Part shown: piece by piece, positions 1 to 5,108 of the stretch
Numbering within the stretch: position 1 is the stretch's first letter
Layout of the letters: each line of letters opens with the position of its first letter
From: CAYGZA01 sp964354135
GTDB lineage: Bacteria > Planctomycetota > Planctomycetia > Pirellulales > Thermoguttaceae
Direction: 5' to 3'
NCBI GenBank assembly: GCA_964354135.1
Contig: CAYGZA010000402.1
Location: 1-5,108 of the forward strand
Length of the DNA stretch: 5,108 nucleotides
Translations under genes and position numbers: made by a program
The notes under the pieces: generated by a model
What the model saw: only the letters and a program-made list of their open reading frames with translations
What the model was told of the DNA's origin: nothing
The model's database searches: none

Positions 1-883
1 GCATGGGGTTGCGCTTGTAGGCCATGGCCGACGAGCCGACCTGCTCTTTCTCGAACGGCTCCTCAACCTCCTTGCGATGCTGCAACATGCGCAGGTCGGT
101 AGCCATCTTGTGGGCGCTCTGGGCAACGCCCGACAGCGCGGCCAGCACCTGCGAATCGACTTTGCGCGGGTAGGTCTGGCCGGTCACCGGGTAGGAGTCC
201 TCGAAACCGATCTTCCGGCAAATCAATTCTTCCAGGCGGCGGACCTTCTCGTGGTCGCCGGCGAAAAGCTCCAGGAAGCTGGCCTGGGTGCCGGTCGTCC
301 CTTTCGAGCCGAGTGCCTTCAGGCCCGCCAGCCGGTGCTCGATCTCCGCCAGGTCCAGCACCAGATCGTAGGCCCAGAGGCATGCCCGCTTGCCGATCGT
401 CGTGGGCTGGGCCGGCTGGAAATGGGTGAACGCCAGGCACGCCAGATCGCGGTGCCGCCGGGCGAAGCTCGCCAGGCGATCGATCACCGCCACCAGGCGG
501 TCGCGGACCAGGCGGAGCCCCTCGCGCAAAAGCAACAGGTCCGTATTGTCGGTGACAAAGCAACTGGTGGCCCCCAAGTGGATGATCGCCCGGGCCTTGG
601 GACACAGGTCTCCATAGGCGTGGACGTGGGCCATGACGTCGTGCCGCAGGCGCTCTTCGTGCCGCCGGGCGGCCTCGAAATCAATGTCCTCCACGTGCTG
701 CTTCAATTCCGCGATCTGCTCCGGGGAAATGGGCAGGCCGAGTTCCGCTTCCGCCTCGGCCAGGGCGACCCAAAGCCGCCGCCAGGTGCGAAACTTCCTC
801 TGGGGGCCCCAAAGCTCACTCATCTCGGCCGAGGCGTAGCGGCCGATGAGCGGGTTGTCGTAGTGGCGGTGCAGGTCGGACAT
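1..883 (-). CDS. purB: Adenylosuccinate lyase, N-terminal 294 codons (3' end outside the window)
   Basis: This enzyme of the fumarase/aspartase superfamily cleaves SAICAR to AICAR and adenylosuccinate to AMP, each time releasing fumarate, in the cytoplasmic purine pathway. The reading frame opens with MSDLHRHYDNPLIGRYAS at 883 and stays open to the window edge. Landmarks are FRTWRRLW (31-38), RHDVMAHVH (80-88, substrate-binding His86), GATS (104-107), FTHFQPAQ (152-159, with His154 matching the catalytic histidine of the family), KGTTGTQASF near 185-195, and the signature loop GSSAMAYKRNPM (283-294) carrying the catalytic serine. About 180 further residues are expected beyond the edge. The sequence resembles the human/eukaryote-type ADSL more than the E. 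coli or Bacillus types. The usual MPYKRNP is MAYKRNP here. No Shine-Dalgarno is visible; the start was chosen because homology begins there. It lies 95 bp downstream of msrC on the same strand, so it may be co-transcribed or use its own promoter. Confidence 0.96.
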   Translation of the reverse strand, partial: MSDLHRHYDNPLIGRYASAEMSELWGPQRKFRTWRRLWVALAEAEAELGLPISPEQIAELKQHVEDIDFEAARRHEERLRHDVMAHVHAYGDLCPKARAIIHLGATSCFVTDNTDLLLLREGLRLVRDRLVAVIDRLASFARRHRDLACLAFTHFQPAQPTTIGKRACLWAYDLVLDLAEIEHRLAGLKALGSKGTTGTQASFLELFAGDHEKVRRLEELICRKIGFEDSYPVTGQTYPRKVDSQVLAALSGVAQSAHKMATDLRMLQHRKEVEEPFEKEQVGSSAMAYKRNPM

Positions 884-932
884 GGCAATTGAGACCGCGG
901 GTCAAATAAGGACTATTGCAGCGAGTGCGTCG

Positions 933-941
933 ATTCTACCA
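933..941 (-). promoter_or_regulatory. Possible extended -10 promoter for purB
   Basis: On the minus strand the purB upstream spacer contains TGGTAGAAT, an extended -10 element (TGn followed by TAGAAT, five of six matches to TATAAT). The -35 position at normal spacing is poor (TGCCCG), as is common for extended -10 promoters. Transcription would start near 926 and give a leader of about 43 nt. This is pattern matching only; read-through from msrC is equally possible. Confidence 0.35.
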
Positions 942-973
942 GAAGCCCTGCAAGGCGGGCAGCACGGGCGGCG

Positions 974-995
974 ATCCGTCAGACATCCGTCAGGG
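974..995. repeat. 11-bp tandem duplication at the msrC 3' end
   Basis: ATCCGTCAGAC is followed directly by ATCCGTCAGGG, so the first 9 bases repeat with an 11-bp period. The msrC TGA stop (979-981, read on the minus strand) lies in the copy nearer purB. Because 11 is not a multiple of three, the duplication may have set the present C-terminus of msrC. It may also be chance. Confidence 0.6.
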
Positions 996-1452
996 CGACG
1001 AACTCCTTCACGAGGGCCTCCAGGCCGACCTGGTCTTCGGCGTCGAATCGCTCAAACAGGGGGCTGTCGAGGTCAAGGACTCCGACCAAACGCCCTTCCC
1101 TGACGATCGGCACGACGATCTACGAGTTCGTCTCCTCATCGCAGGCGATGTATCCGGGAAACTCGCGGACGCTCGGCACGACCAGGGTCGCGCGCTCGGC
1201 GGCGGTCCTCCCGCACACCCCTTTCCCCAGGGCAATCCGCACGCAGGCCGGCTTCCCCTGGAACGGCCCGAGCACCAGCTCACCCTCCTTGAGCAAGTAG
1301 AAGCCGGCCCAGTTGATCGCGGGCAGACTGCGGTAGACCAGCGCGGCCAGGTTCGCCGCGTTGGCGATCAGGTCCCGCTCCCCCTCCAGCAACGACCGGC
1401 ATTCGGACAGCAGCGATTCGTACAGCCGTGCCTTCTTGAATGCCTCCTTCAT
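979..1452 (-). pseudogene. msrC: Free methionine-(R)-sulfoxide reductase (fRMsr, GAF domain) with an in-frame amber codon
   Basis: The family reduces free L-methionine-(R)-sulfoxide to methionine in the cytoplasm, using cysteines recycled by thioredoxin. The frame has 157 codons before TGA (E. coli MsrC has 165 residues). Family hallmarks are INWAGFYLL (46-54), LVLGPFQGKPACVRI (59-73), GKGVCG (76-81), YIACDEETNS (101-110) and GVLDLDS (124-130). Cys70, Cys80 and Cys104 have the same spacing as E. coli Cys84, Cys94 and Cys118, and Asp127 and Asp129 match Asp141 and Asp143. Codon 111 (1120-1122) is TAG and falls on E. coli Glu125; one base change from GAG explains it. Downstream, the frame and family residues are intact. 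Without read-through the product is 110 residues lacking the last GAF strands and two substrate-binding aspartates, probably inactive. The start is preceded by AGGG-rich repeats that can serve as a ribosome site. The gene begins 31 nt after the HD gene. The amber could be a recent nonsense mutation, a sequencing error or recoding. Confidence 0.9.
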
Positions 1453-1484
1453 CCCTCATCCCTCATCCTTCGTCCCTCGCCCCT
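1450..1484 (-). repeat. Five tandem heptamers spanning the HD stop and msrC start
   Basis: On the minus strand the tract reads AGGGGCG, AGGGACG, AAGGATG, AGGGATG, AGGGATG in uninterrupted 7-bp steps. It starts at the last base of the HD stop codon, and its final ATG is the msrC start. The AGGG at 1460-1463 lies 7 nt before that ATG, a good Shine-Dalgarno distance, so the repeat probably provides the ribosome site. Two more ATGs in the tract are in other frames. Copy-number change would shift spacing in 7-bp steps. Confidence 0.85.
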
Positions 1485-2884
1485 CACATGTTCGTCGCGT
1501 CGTCCGCCTGCCCGGTGCCGACCAGCTTGTCCATCGCCGCCGCCAGCTCCACGTTGTGCCGGCCGTCCAGGGCATAGATGCGGCAAACGCGGTAGCTCTG
1601 TGGGATCTGGCGGAATAGCTGGCGGTCGTCCAGGCTGCGGACCTCGCCGGTCACGGGGTCGAACAGGTAGTTCTGCCCGGCCGAGGGAGTGTGGGCCCCG
1701 GGCCGGTGGACGTGCCGCGCCGGGTCGAACCGCAATGGAAGCCCCTTGAGGGCCCGCGGCAGTTGCCGGCGCACCGCGGCCTCAAAGAGCCCCTCGTCGC
1801 TGAACACGCTCGTCTGCTCCGTCTCCCCCGGCCCAAAGAAAACCGTCCGCTCGCAGGCCATCTTCCACCGGACCTTGCGGGCCAGAAAATCCTGCCAGCG
1901 GAGGCCCAGCTCCCGCAGCGCCGCATCTTGTGACCGGTGCCAGTCGGCCACCTTGACCAGGAGGGACCACTCGGTCAAGCGACAGTACTCGTCGAGATGC
2001 TCCAGGGGATTGCCCGGAAGCAGGTGCGGCTTGCTCTCGACGAACAGCTCGGCCAGCCACAGGTCGATCGCCCGGACGGTGCGGTGAAAATAGATCGTGC
2101 GGAAAAGCTCGGCGCGGACCCCGATGAAACGGACCAGGGCCGACAAGCCCCGCTCGTGAACGGTCAGCCCTTTCGGCGTAAACACCGTGTAGTGCAGCAG
2201 CCGGTCCAGGTCGAAGGCCCGGGTGTTGTAGCCCGACATGTAGGCGTCGCGGAGCACGAAATCCATGTTGTCGACCGTGTACAGCCCGCTGAAGAGGCTC
2301 CGCAGGAACCGGAGCCACTGCGGGGCCTCATCCGGCGCGTCCTCCTTCGGCCGCGCGATCAACAGGGCAATCTGGTCGGGGTCGAGCGTCTCGTGGGCCT
2401 CCAAAACTCCCTTGGGGTTGCGGCGGATGCGGCGCAACAGATCGGCCAATTCATGGCGGATGATGTGTGCCCCGAGCGTTTCATGGGTGAGGCCGTAGTC
2501 GGCCAGGTAATGCTGGTCGAAGAAATGGCCGAACGGGCCGTGCCCCACGTCGTGCAAGAGGGCGGCCATCCGCATCAAGGATTCGACGTACCCTCGGCTG
2601 GGCACCTCGGGGCACGCCTCGCGGAGGCTCGCGTAGAGCTTCTCCACGGCCCGGCTGGCCAGGTGCATCGCCCCAAGAACATGCTGAAAACGCGTGTGCT
2701 CCGCCGAGGGAAAGACCCACCAGGCGGTCTGCAACTGGTGGATCTGCCGGAGCCGCTGGACCCACGGGTGGTCGATAATCTGCTGCTCGGCAGCCTCATC
2801 CTCGGGAAGCCCCGCTAACGATGTAAACGGGATGTAACCATGGATGGGGTCGTGGCTGAGGCTTTCGCTGCGGAAGTAGTCCAT
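1484..2884 (-). CDS. HD-domain phosphohydrolase, SAMHD1/dGTPase-like (COG1078 type)
   Basis: This is a predicted cytoplasmic metal-dependent phosphohydrolase of 466 residues. Relatives such as SAMHD1 and Bacillus YwfO hydrolyse dNTPs to deoxynucleosides and triphosphate; the substrate here is inferred. The N-terminus DPIHGYIPF (12-20) is typical of the class. Metal and catalytic residues are all visible: His68 in TRFQHVLG, His111-Asp112 in LLHDVGHGPFGH with His115 and His120, His134 in LTHE, and Asp205 in VDNMDFVLRD (205-213), which matches SAMHD1 Asp311 to Asp319. SAMHD1 Tyr315 is Phe209 here. The region from about 330 to the end is a less recognisable accessory segment. No SAM domain or membrane segment is seen. 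The start at 2884 is the only in-frame ATG fitting the family, and it has no Shine-Dalgarno. Upstream ATGs at about 2894 and 2921 are out of frame. It is the first gene of the minus-strand cluster and ends in ATG-TGA just before msrC. Confidence 0.9.
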   Translation of the reverse strand: MDYFRSESLSHDPIHGYIPFTSLAGLPEDEAAEQQIIDHPWVQRLRQIHQLQTAWWVFPSAEHTRFQHVLGAMHLASRAVEKLYASLREACPEVPSRGYVESLMRMAALLHDVGHGPFGHFFDQHYLADYGLTHETLGAHIIRHELADLLRRIRRNPKGVLEAHETLDPDQIALLIARPKEDAPDEAPQWLRFLRSLFSGLYTVDNMDFVLRDAYMSGYNTRAFDLDRLLHYTVFTPKGLTVHERGLSALVRFIGVRAELFRTIYFHRTVRAIDLWLAELFVESKPHLLPGNPLEHLDEYCRLTEWSLLVKVADWHRSQDAALRELGLRWQDFLARKVRWKMACERTVFFGPGETEQTSVFSDEGLFEAAVRRQLPRALKGLPLRFDPARHVHRPGAHTPSAGQNYLFDPVTGEVRSLDDRQLFRQIPQSYRVCRIYALDGRHNVELAAAMDKLVGTGQADDATNM

Positions 2885-2892
2885 AGGACCGC

Positions 2893-2921
2893 ATTATGCC
2901 GGGGCCCGAGAAGATCGTCCA
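2893..2921 (-). promoter_or_regulatory. Possible sigma-70-type promoter of the HD gene, giving a near-leaderless mRNA
   Basis: On the minus strand TGGACG (2916-2921, four of six matches to TTGACA) is followed after exactly 17 nt by CATAAT (2893-2898, five of six matches to TATAAT). The HD start codon begins 8 nt after the -10 box, so transcription would start at or within a few bases of the ATG. That fits the missing Shine-Dalgarno. It is prediction from pattern only. Confidence 0.4.
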
Positions 2922-2941
2922 TAATCGCCGCTTTGGGTGCA

Positions 2942-2974
2942 TCCATTCTGAGTCCATTCTAAGTTCATTCTGAG
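2942..2974. repeat. Three 11-bp direct repeats in the divergent control region
   Basis: The units TCCATTCTGAG, TCCATTCTAAG and TTCATTCTGAG follow each other without gaps; they share TCATTCTRAG-like bases and differ at two positions. The 11-bp period is one helical turn, placing the conserved TTCT(G/A)AG core on one face of the DNA. Tandem half-sites of this geometry are typical of OmpR/PhoB-type response regulators. The block lies about 21 bp upstream of the predicted HD -35 box, an activator-like position, and about 107 bp upstream of the plus-strand start, so it could serve either gene. Confidence 0.75.
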
Positions 2975-3020
2975 CGACCGCTATGGCGTCATTTCGAGCG
3001 CCGGGCTAAACTCACGGCTA

Positions 3021-3036
3021 ACCCAGCAGTCTGGGT
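3021..3036. promoter_or_regulatory. Palindrome ACCCAG-CAGT-CTGGGT upstream of the secreted-protein gene
   Basis: This perfect 6-bp inverted repeat with a 4-base loop lies 45 to 60 nt before the GTG start at 3081. It could be an operator, or a hairpin in the mRNA leader. A second, smaller inverted repeat, CCTA-GAT-TAGG, lies at 3054-3064. Between them is an A/T-rich stretch (TAAGATATTACAG, 3036-3048) that might hold a -10 box, but no convincing -35 box accompanies it. Confidence 0.35.
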
Positions 3037-3069
3037 AAGATATTACAGTTTCACCTAGATTAGGAAGAC

Positions 3070-3083
3070 AGGAGATTCTCGTG
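3070..3083 (+). promoter_or_regulatory. Shine-Dalgarno AGGAG and GTG start of the secreted-protein gene
   Basis: AGGAG (3070-3074) sits 6 nt before GTG at 3081. An in-frame TAA at 3036 lies upstream, and no ATG lies between it and the GTG. The signal peptide begins directly at this codon, which fixes the start. It is the clearest ribosome site in the window. Confidence 0.8.
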
Positions 3084-4988
3084 CCACGGATCCGGACCTT
3101 TGCCTCATGTTTCCTGGGCCTTGCGCTAGTGGTGATTTGTCACGCCTCGGCACGCGCCGCAGGGCCCAGCGAGACCCTCCTTCCGGATACTACGCGGGGC
3201 TTCATCTCGGTGGGGGACATCCGCAAGCTGGCCGACCAATGGAACAAAACCCAGCTCGGTCAGCTCCTGAAGGACCCGGTTATGAAGCCCTTCTTGGACG
3301 ACTTACAGCGGCAGTTGGACGAGCGCTGGGCCGCACTCGACGAGAAACTCGGTCTCACGATCGACGACTTGCGAGGGGTCGCCGGGGGGGAAGTTACCGG
3401 GGCTGCGATCAAACCGGCTGACGGCCAGCCCGCTGCGGTGATCCTGGTCGATGTGACCGGGCATCAACCGAAGGCAGAGGCCCTGCTCAAGAAGGTCTCT
3501 GAGAATCTGGGCAAATTGGGGGCGAAGCTGGAGCCGAAGCTGACCAAAGACCCTTCTATCAATGTATTCAGGCTCCCTAAAGAGAAGGGGAAAGAAGCTG
3601 AGCCGGGCGAGCGATTCGCCGTCTACTTCGTCAAGGACAACCTGCTGGCCGCGTCGGACCAGCTTGTGGTCGTCGAGGGGATCCTCCGCCGGATGGCGAA
3701 GAAGGAAGCCGGCTCGCTGGCCGATTCGGCGGCATTCCAGGCGGTGATGAAGCGCTGCCAGGCCGACGCCGGTCAAGCCACGCCGCAGATCCGCTGGTAC
3801 GTACAACCCCTGGGCTACATGGAGATCATGCGGGCCCTGCGCTCGGAGCGAGGCCAGGTGAAGAGAACTAGCGTGACGGACATTTTCAAGGAGCAGGGTT
3901 TTGGGGCCATCCAGGGGGTGGGCGGTTTCGTCGACTTCAAGGTCGACCGCTACGAACTCTTGCACCGCACGGCGGTTTTTGCCCCGCCGCCGTACGAGAA
4001 GTCGATGAAGATGCTCAAGTTCCCCAACGGGAGCGATTTCACCCCGCAGCGTTGGGTCCCCGCGGAGATCGCCGGCTACGGCACGTTTTACTTCGACGTG
4101 CTCAACGCGTTCGACAATCTGGGGCCGCTGTTCGATTCGCTCTTTGGAAAAGGGGAGAAGGGGGTCTGGGAGGACGTGCTCAACCAGCTCGAAAAGGAGA
4201 GGCACGGGCCGAAGATCAATCTACGCAAGGAGTTCGTCGTTCACCTCGGAAACCGGGTGACGATGTTGACGGACTACAAGGTGCCGATCGTAACCACGAG
4301 CGAGCGGGTCTTCTTTGCGATCGAAGCGAAGAACGAGAAGGCGGCGGCCGACGCCATCGCCAAGATGTTCAAGAACGACAAGGAGATCCGGCGGCGGGAG
4401 TTCGAGGGGCACGTGATCTGGGAGAGCGCCCCGCCGCCGAAGGAGGAAGTCCCGCAGGTCGAGCTGGAGCTTCCCGACTTCGGAGCCGGCCCCAGCAAGC
4501 CCGTCGCGCCGCTACAGAAAAAGGAGGATTCGCTCTTCCCCAATTCCGCCGTGGCGGTGGCCTACGGGCACCTGTTTATCGCTTCGCACTACGATTTCAT
4601 GACCAAGATCCTGCACCAGGCGGATCCGCGGGACACCCTGACCCAGGCGATCGAGTACCAGACGGTCTCCAAGGCGATCGGGCAGTTGGGGGTCAAGGAG
4701 AAGGCCGGTCAGAACTTCATCCGCACCGACGAGCAATACCGGCCCACCTACGAGCTCATCCGCCAGAACAAAATGCCGCAGAGCGAGACCATGCTCGGCC
4801 GGCTTCTGAATACGGTCTTGAGGACGGGTAAGAAGGGCGTGCCGCGTAAACAGGAGATCGAAGGCAGCAAGCTCCCCGAGTTCGACTTCGTCCGGCGCCA
4901 TCTCGGGCCGGCCGCCCTCCACGGCGTCAGCGAAGAGAAGGGGTGGTTCATCAAGGGTTTCGTGCTGCCGAAGGGGGCGTCTTCGTAA
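3081..4988 (+). CDS. Exported protein of unknown function with two internal DUF3352-like units
   Basis: I do not recognise a function. The 635-residue product has a signal peptide: basic MPRIR, a hydrophobic stretch at about 7-20, and a signal peptidase I site after Ala26 (SARA-A). No lipobox, later membrane segment or C-terminal anchor is seen, so it is probably periplasmic or released. The mature part consists of two diverged copies of one unit, at about residues 34-240 and 326-535. Each has a P-x-x-x-x-G/Y-F/T start, a helical section, GGEVT or GNRVT, a strand and helix rich in Lys and Ala (residues 118-143 and 409-431), a later NLLAASDQ or HLFIASHY element, and a closing SLADSAAFQ or TLTQAIEYQ. 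This order resembles DUF3352-type proteins. Residues 450-484 form a Pro/Glu/Lys-rich linker inside the second copy. No catalytic motif is evident. It is transcribed alone, away from the HD gene. Confidence 0.88.
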   Translation: MPRIRTFASCFLGLALVVICHASARAAGPSETLLPDTTRGFISVGDIRKLADQWNKTQLGQLLKDPVMKPFLDDLQRQLDERWAALDEKLGLTIDDLRGVAGGEVTGAAIKPADGQPAAVILVDVTGHQPKAEALLKKVSENLGKLGAKLEPKLTKDPSINVFRLPKEKGKEAEPGERFAVYFVKDNLLAASDQLVVVEGILRRMAKKEAGSLADSAAFQAVMKRCQADAGQATPQIRWYVQPLGYMEIMRALRSERGQVKRTSVTDIFKEQGFGAIQGVGGFVDFKVDRYELLHRTAVFAPPPYEKSMKMLKFPNGSDFTPQRWVPAEIAGYGTFYFDVLNAFDNLGPLFDSLFGKGEKGVWEDVLNQLEKERHGPKINLRKEFVVHLGNRVTMLTDYKVPIVTTSERVFFAIEAKNEKAAADAIAKMFKNDKEIRRREFEGHVIWESAPPPKEEVPQVELELPDFGAGPSKPVAPLQKKEDSLFPNSAVAVAYGHLFIASHYDFMTKILHQADPRDTLTQAIEYQTVSKAIGQLGVKEKAGQNFIRTDEQYRPTYELIRQNKMPQSETMLGRLLNTVLRTGKKGVPRKQEIEGSKLPEFDFVRRHLGPAALHGVSEEKGWFIKGFVLPKGASS

Positions 4989-5082
4989 CGGGTACGGCCC
5001 CGACGCGCCTCGGCAGGAGCCTCGCCCTTCGGGCGTGATGGAACGTTACTTAACCCGGATTATTCATGGACAGCGAGAGTAG
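4989..5082. other. Non-coding stretch downstream of the secreted-protein gene
   Basis: No convincing gene is seen. GCCTCG occurs at 5007-5012 and again at 5019-5024. A small GC-rich hairpin, CGCCC-TTC-GGGCG (5023-5035), follows the stop by about 35 nt. It has no T-run after it, so it is at best a weak or factor-dependent terminator. Confidence 0.4.
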
Positions 5083-5105
5083 CACAGGCATCTTGCCTGT
5101 GTTAC
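5079..5105. repeat. Strong 11-bp hairpin at the window end
   Basis: GTAGCACAGGC and GCCTGTGTTAC pair over 11 bp around an ATCTT loop, with one G-T wobble (5082/5102). The seven innermost pairs (CACAGGC/GCCTGTG) are perfect. It could be a terminator, possibly for a gene beyond the window, or a copy of a dispersed palindromic element. The window ends 3 bases later, so any T-run cannot be seen. Confidence 0.7.
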
Positions 5106-5108
5106 CTG

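Noticed and set aside
77..892. 271-codon plus-strand open frame opposite purB, plus smaller frames at 63-605 and 484-684
   Set aside because: The real gene here is purB on the minus strand, identified by family motifs. These frames are antisense or off-frame shadows in GC-rich DNA with low-complexity, Arg/Gly/Pro-rich translations.
1120..1122. Selenocysteine or pyrrolysine at the msrC stop
   Set aside because: Selenocysteine uses UGA, not UAG, and the family has Glu here, not Cys. Pyrrolysine would not replace a substrate-binding Glu, and no dedicated signal is visible. Neither can be supported from this window.
1120..1452. A free-standing 110-residue GAF protein as the intended product
   Set aside because: The in-frame sequence after the TAG matches the rest of the fRMsr fold, including both active-site aspartates, so the short form is a truncation and not a natural domain boundary.
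916..1749. 277-codon plus-strand frame running across msrC, the heptamer tract and part of the HD gene
   Set aside because: It crosses two recognised minus-strand genes and their spacer, and its translation has no family features.
1937..2818. 293-codon plus-strand frame opposite the HD gene
   Set aside because: It is a mirror of the HD coding sequence. The minus strand carries a complete set of HD metal ligands.
3303..4205. 300-codon minus-strand frame opposite the secreted-protein gene
   Set aside because: The plus strand has a signal peptide, a good ribosome site and collinear internal repeats. The antisense frame has none of these.
5023..5035. CGCCC-TTC-GGGCG hairpin as an intrinsic terminator
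   Set aside because: The stem is only 5 bp and is followed by GTGATGG rather than a T-run, so it is mentioned only as a weak possibility.
1..5108. CRISPR array, tRNA or rRNA gene, insertion sequence, or phage or defence module
   Set aside because: No regularly spaced repeats of suitable length, cloverleaf, transposase frame or terminal inverted repeats were seen. All long stretches are accounted for by the four genes and short spacers.

Overview
The window is GC-rich bacterial DNA with four protein-coding loci. Three lie on the minus strand and appear to be read in the order HD phosphohydrolase, msrC, purB. One lies on the plus strand and is transcribed divergently from the HD gene. The lineage is not shown directly. 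High GC, mostly poor Shine-Dalgarno sequences, a eukaryote-like adenylosuccinate lyase and a large secreted protein of unknown function together suggest Planctomycetota. This is an inference, not an identification.

Layout. Positions 1-883 (minus) hold the N-terminal 294 codons of adenylosuccinate lyase (purB), cut by the window edge just after the signature loop. Positions 884-978 are a short spacer with a possible extended -10 promoter. Positions 979-1452 (minus) hold free methionine-(R)-sulfoxide reductase (msrC, GAF fold). It is complete except for one in-frame TAG at codon 111, exactly where the E. coli enzyme has the active-site glutamate E125. A tract of five 7-bp repeats (1450-1484) joins its start to the stop of the preceding gene. 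Positions 1484-2884 (minus) hold a 466-residue HD-domain phosphohydrolase of the SAMHD1/dGTPase-like class with its metal ligands intact. Positions 2885-3080 are a divergent control region with three 11-bp direct repeats, a possible promoter that would give a near-leaderless HD mRNA, and small palindromes. Positions 3081-4988 (plus) hold a 635-residue exported protein made of two diverged copies of one unit of about 200 residues. Positions 4989-5108 are non-coding and end in a strong 11-bp hairpin.

How the genes fit together. purB makes AMP and the purine intermediate AICAR, and the HD protein probably hydrolyses (deoxy)nucleoside triphosphates, so the minus-strand cluster leans towards purine nucleotide balance. 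msrC repairs oxidised free methionine and may simply be co-transcribed. The exported protein has no visible functional link to them. The observation most worth checking is the amber codon at a catalytic position in an otherwise undamaged msrC. I saw no CRISPR array, tRNA, rRNA, transposase or defence system.
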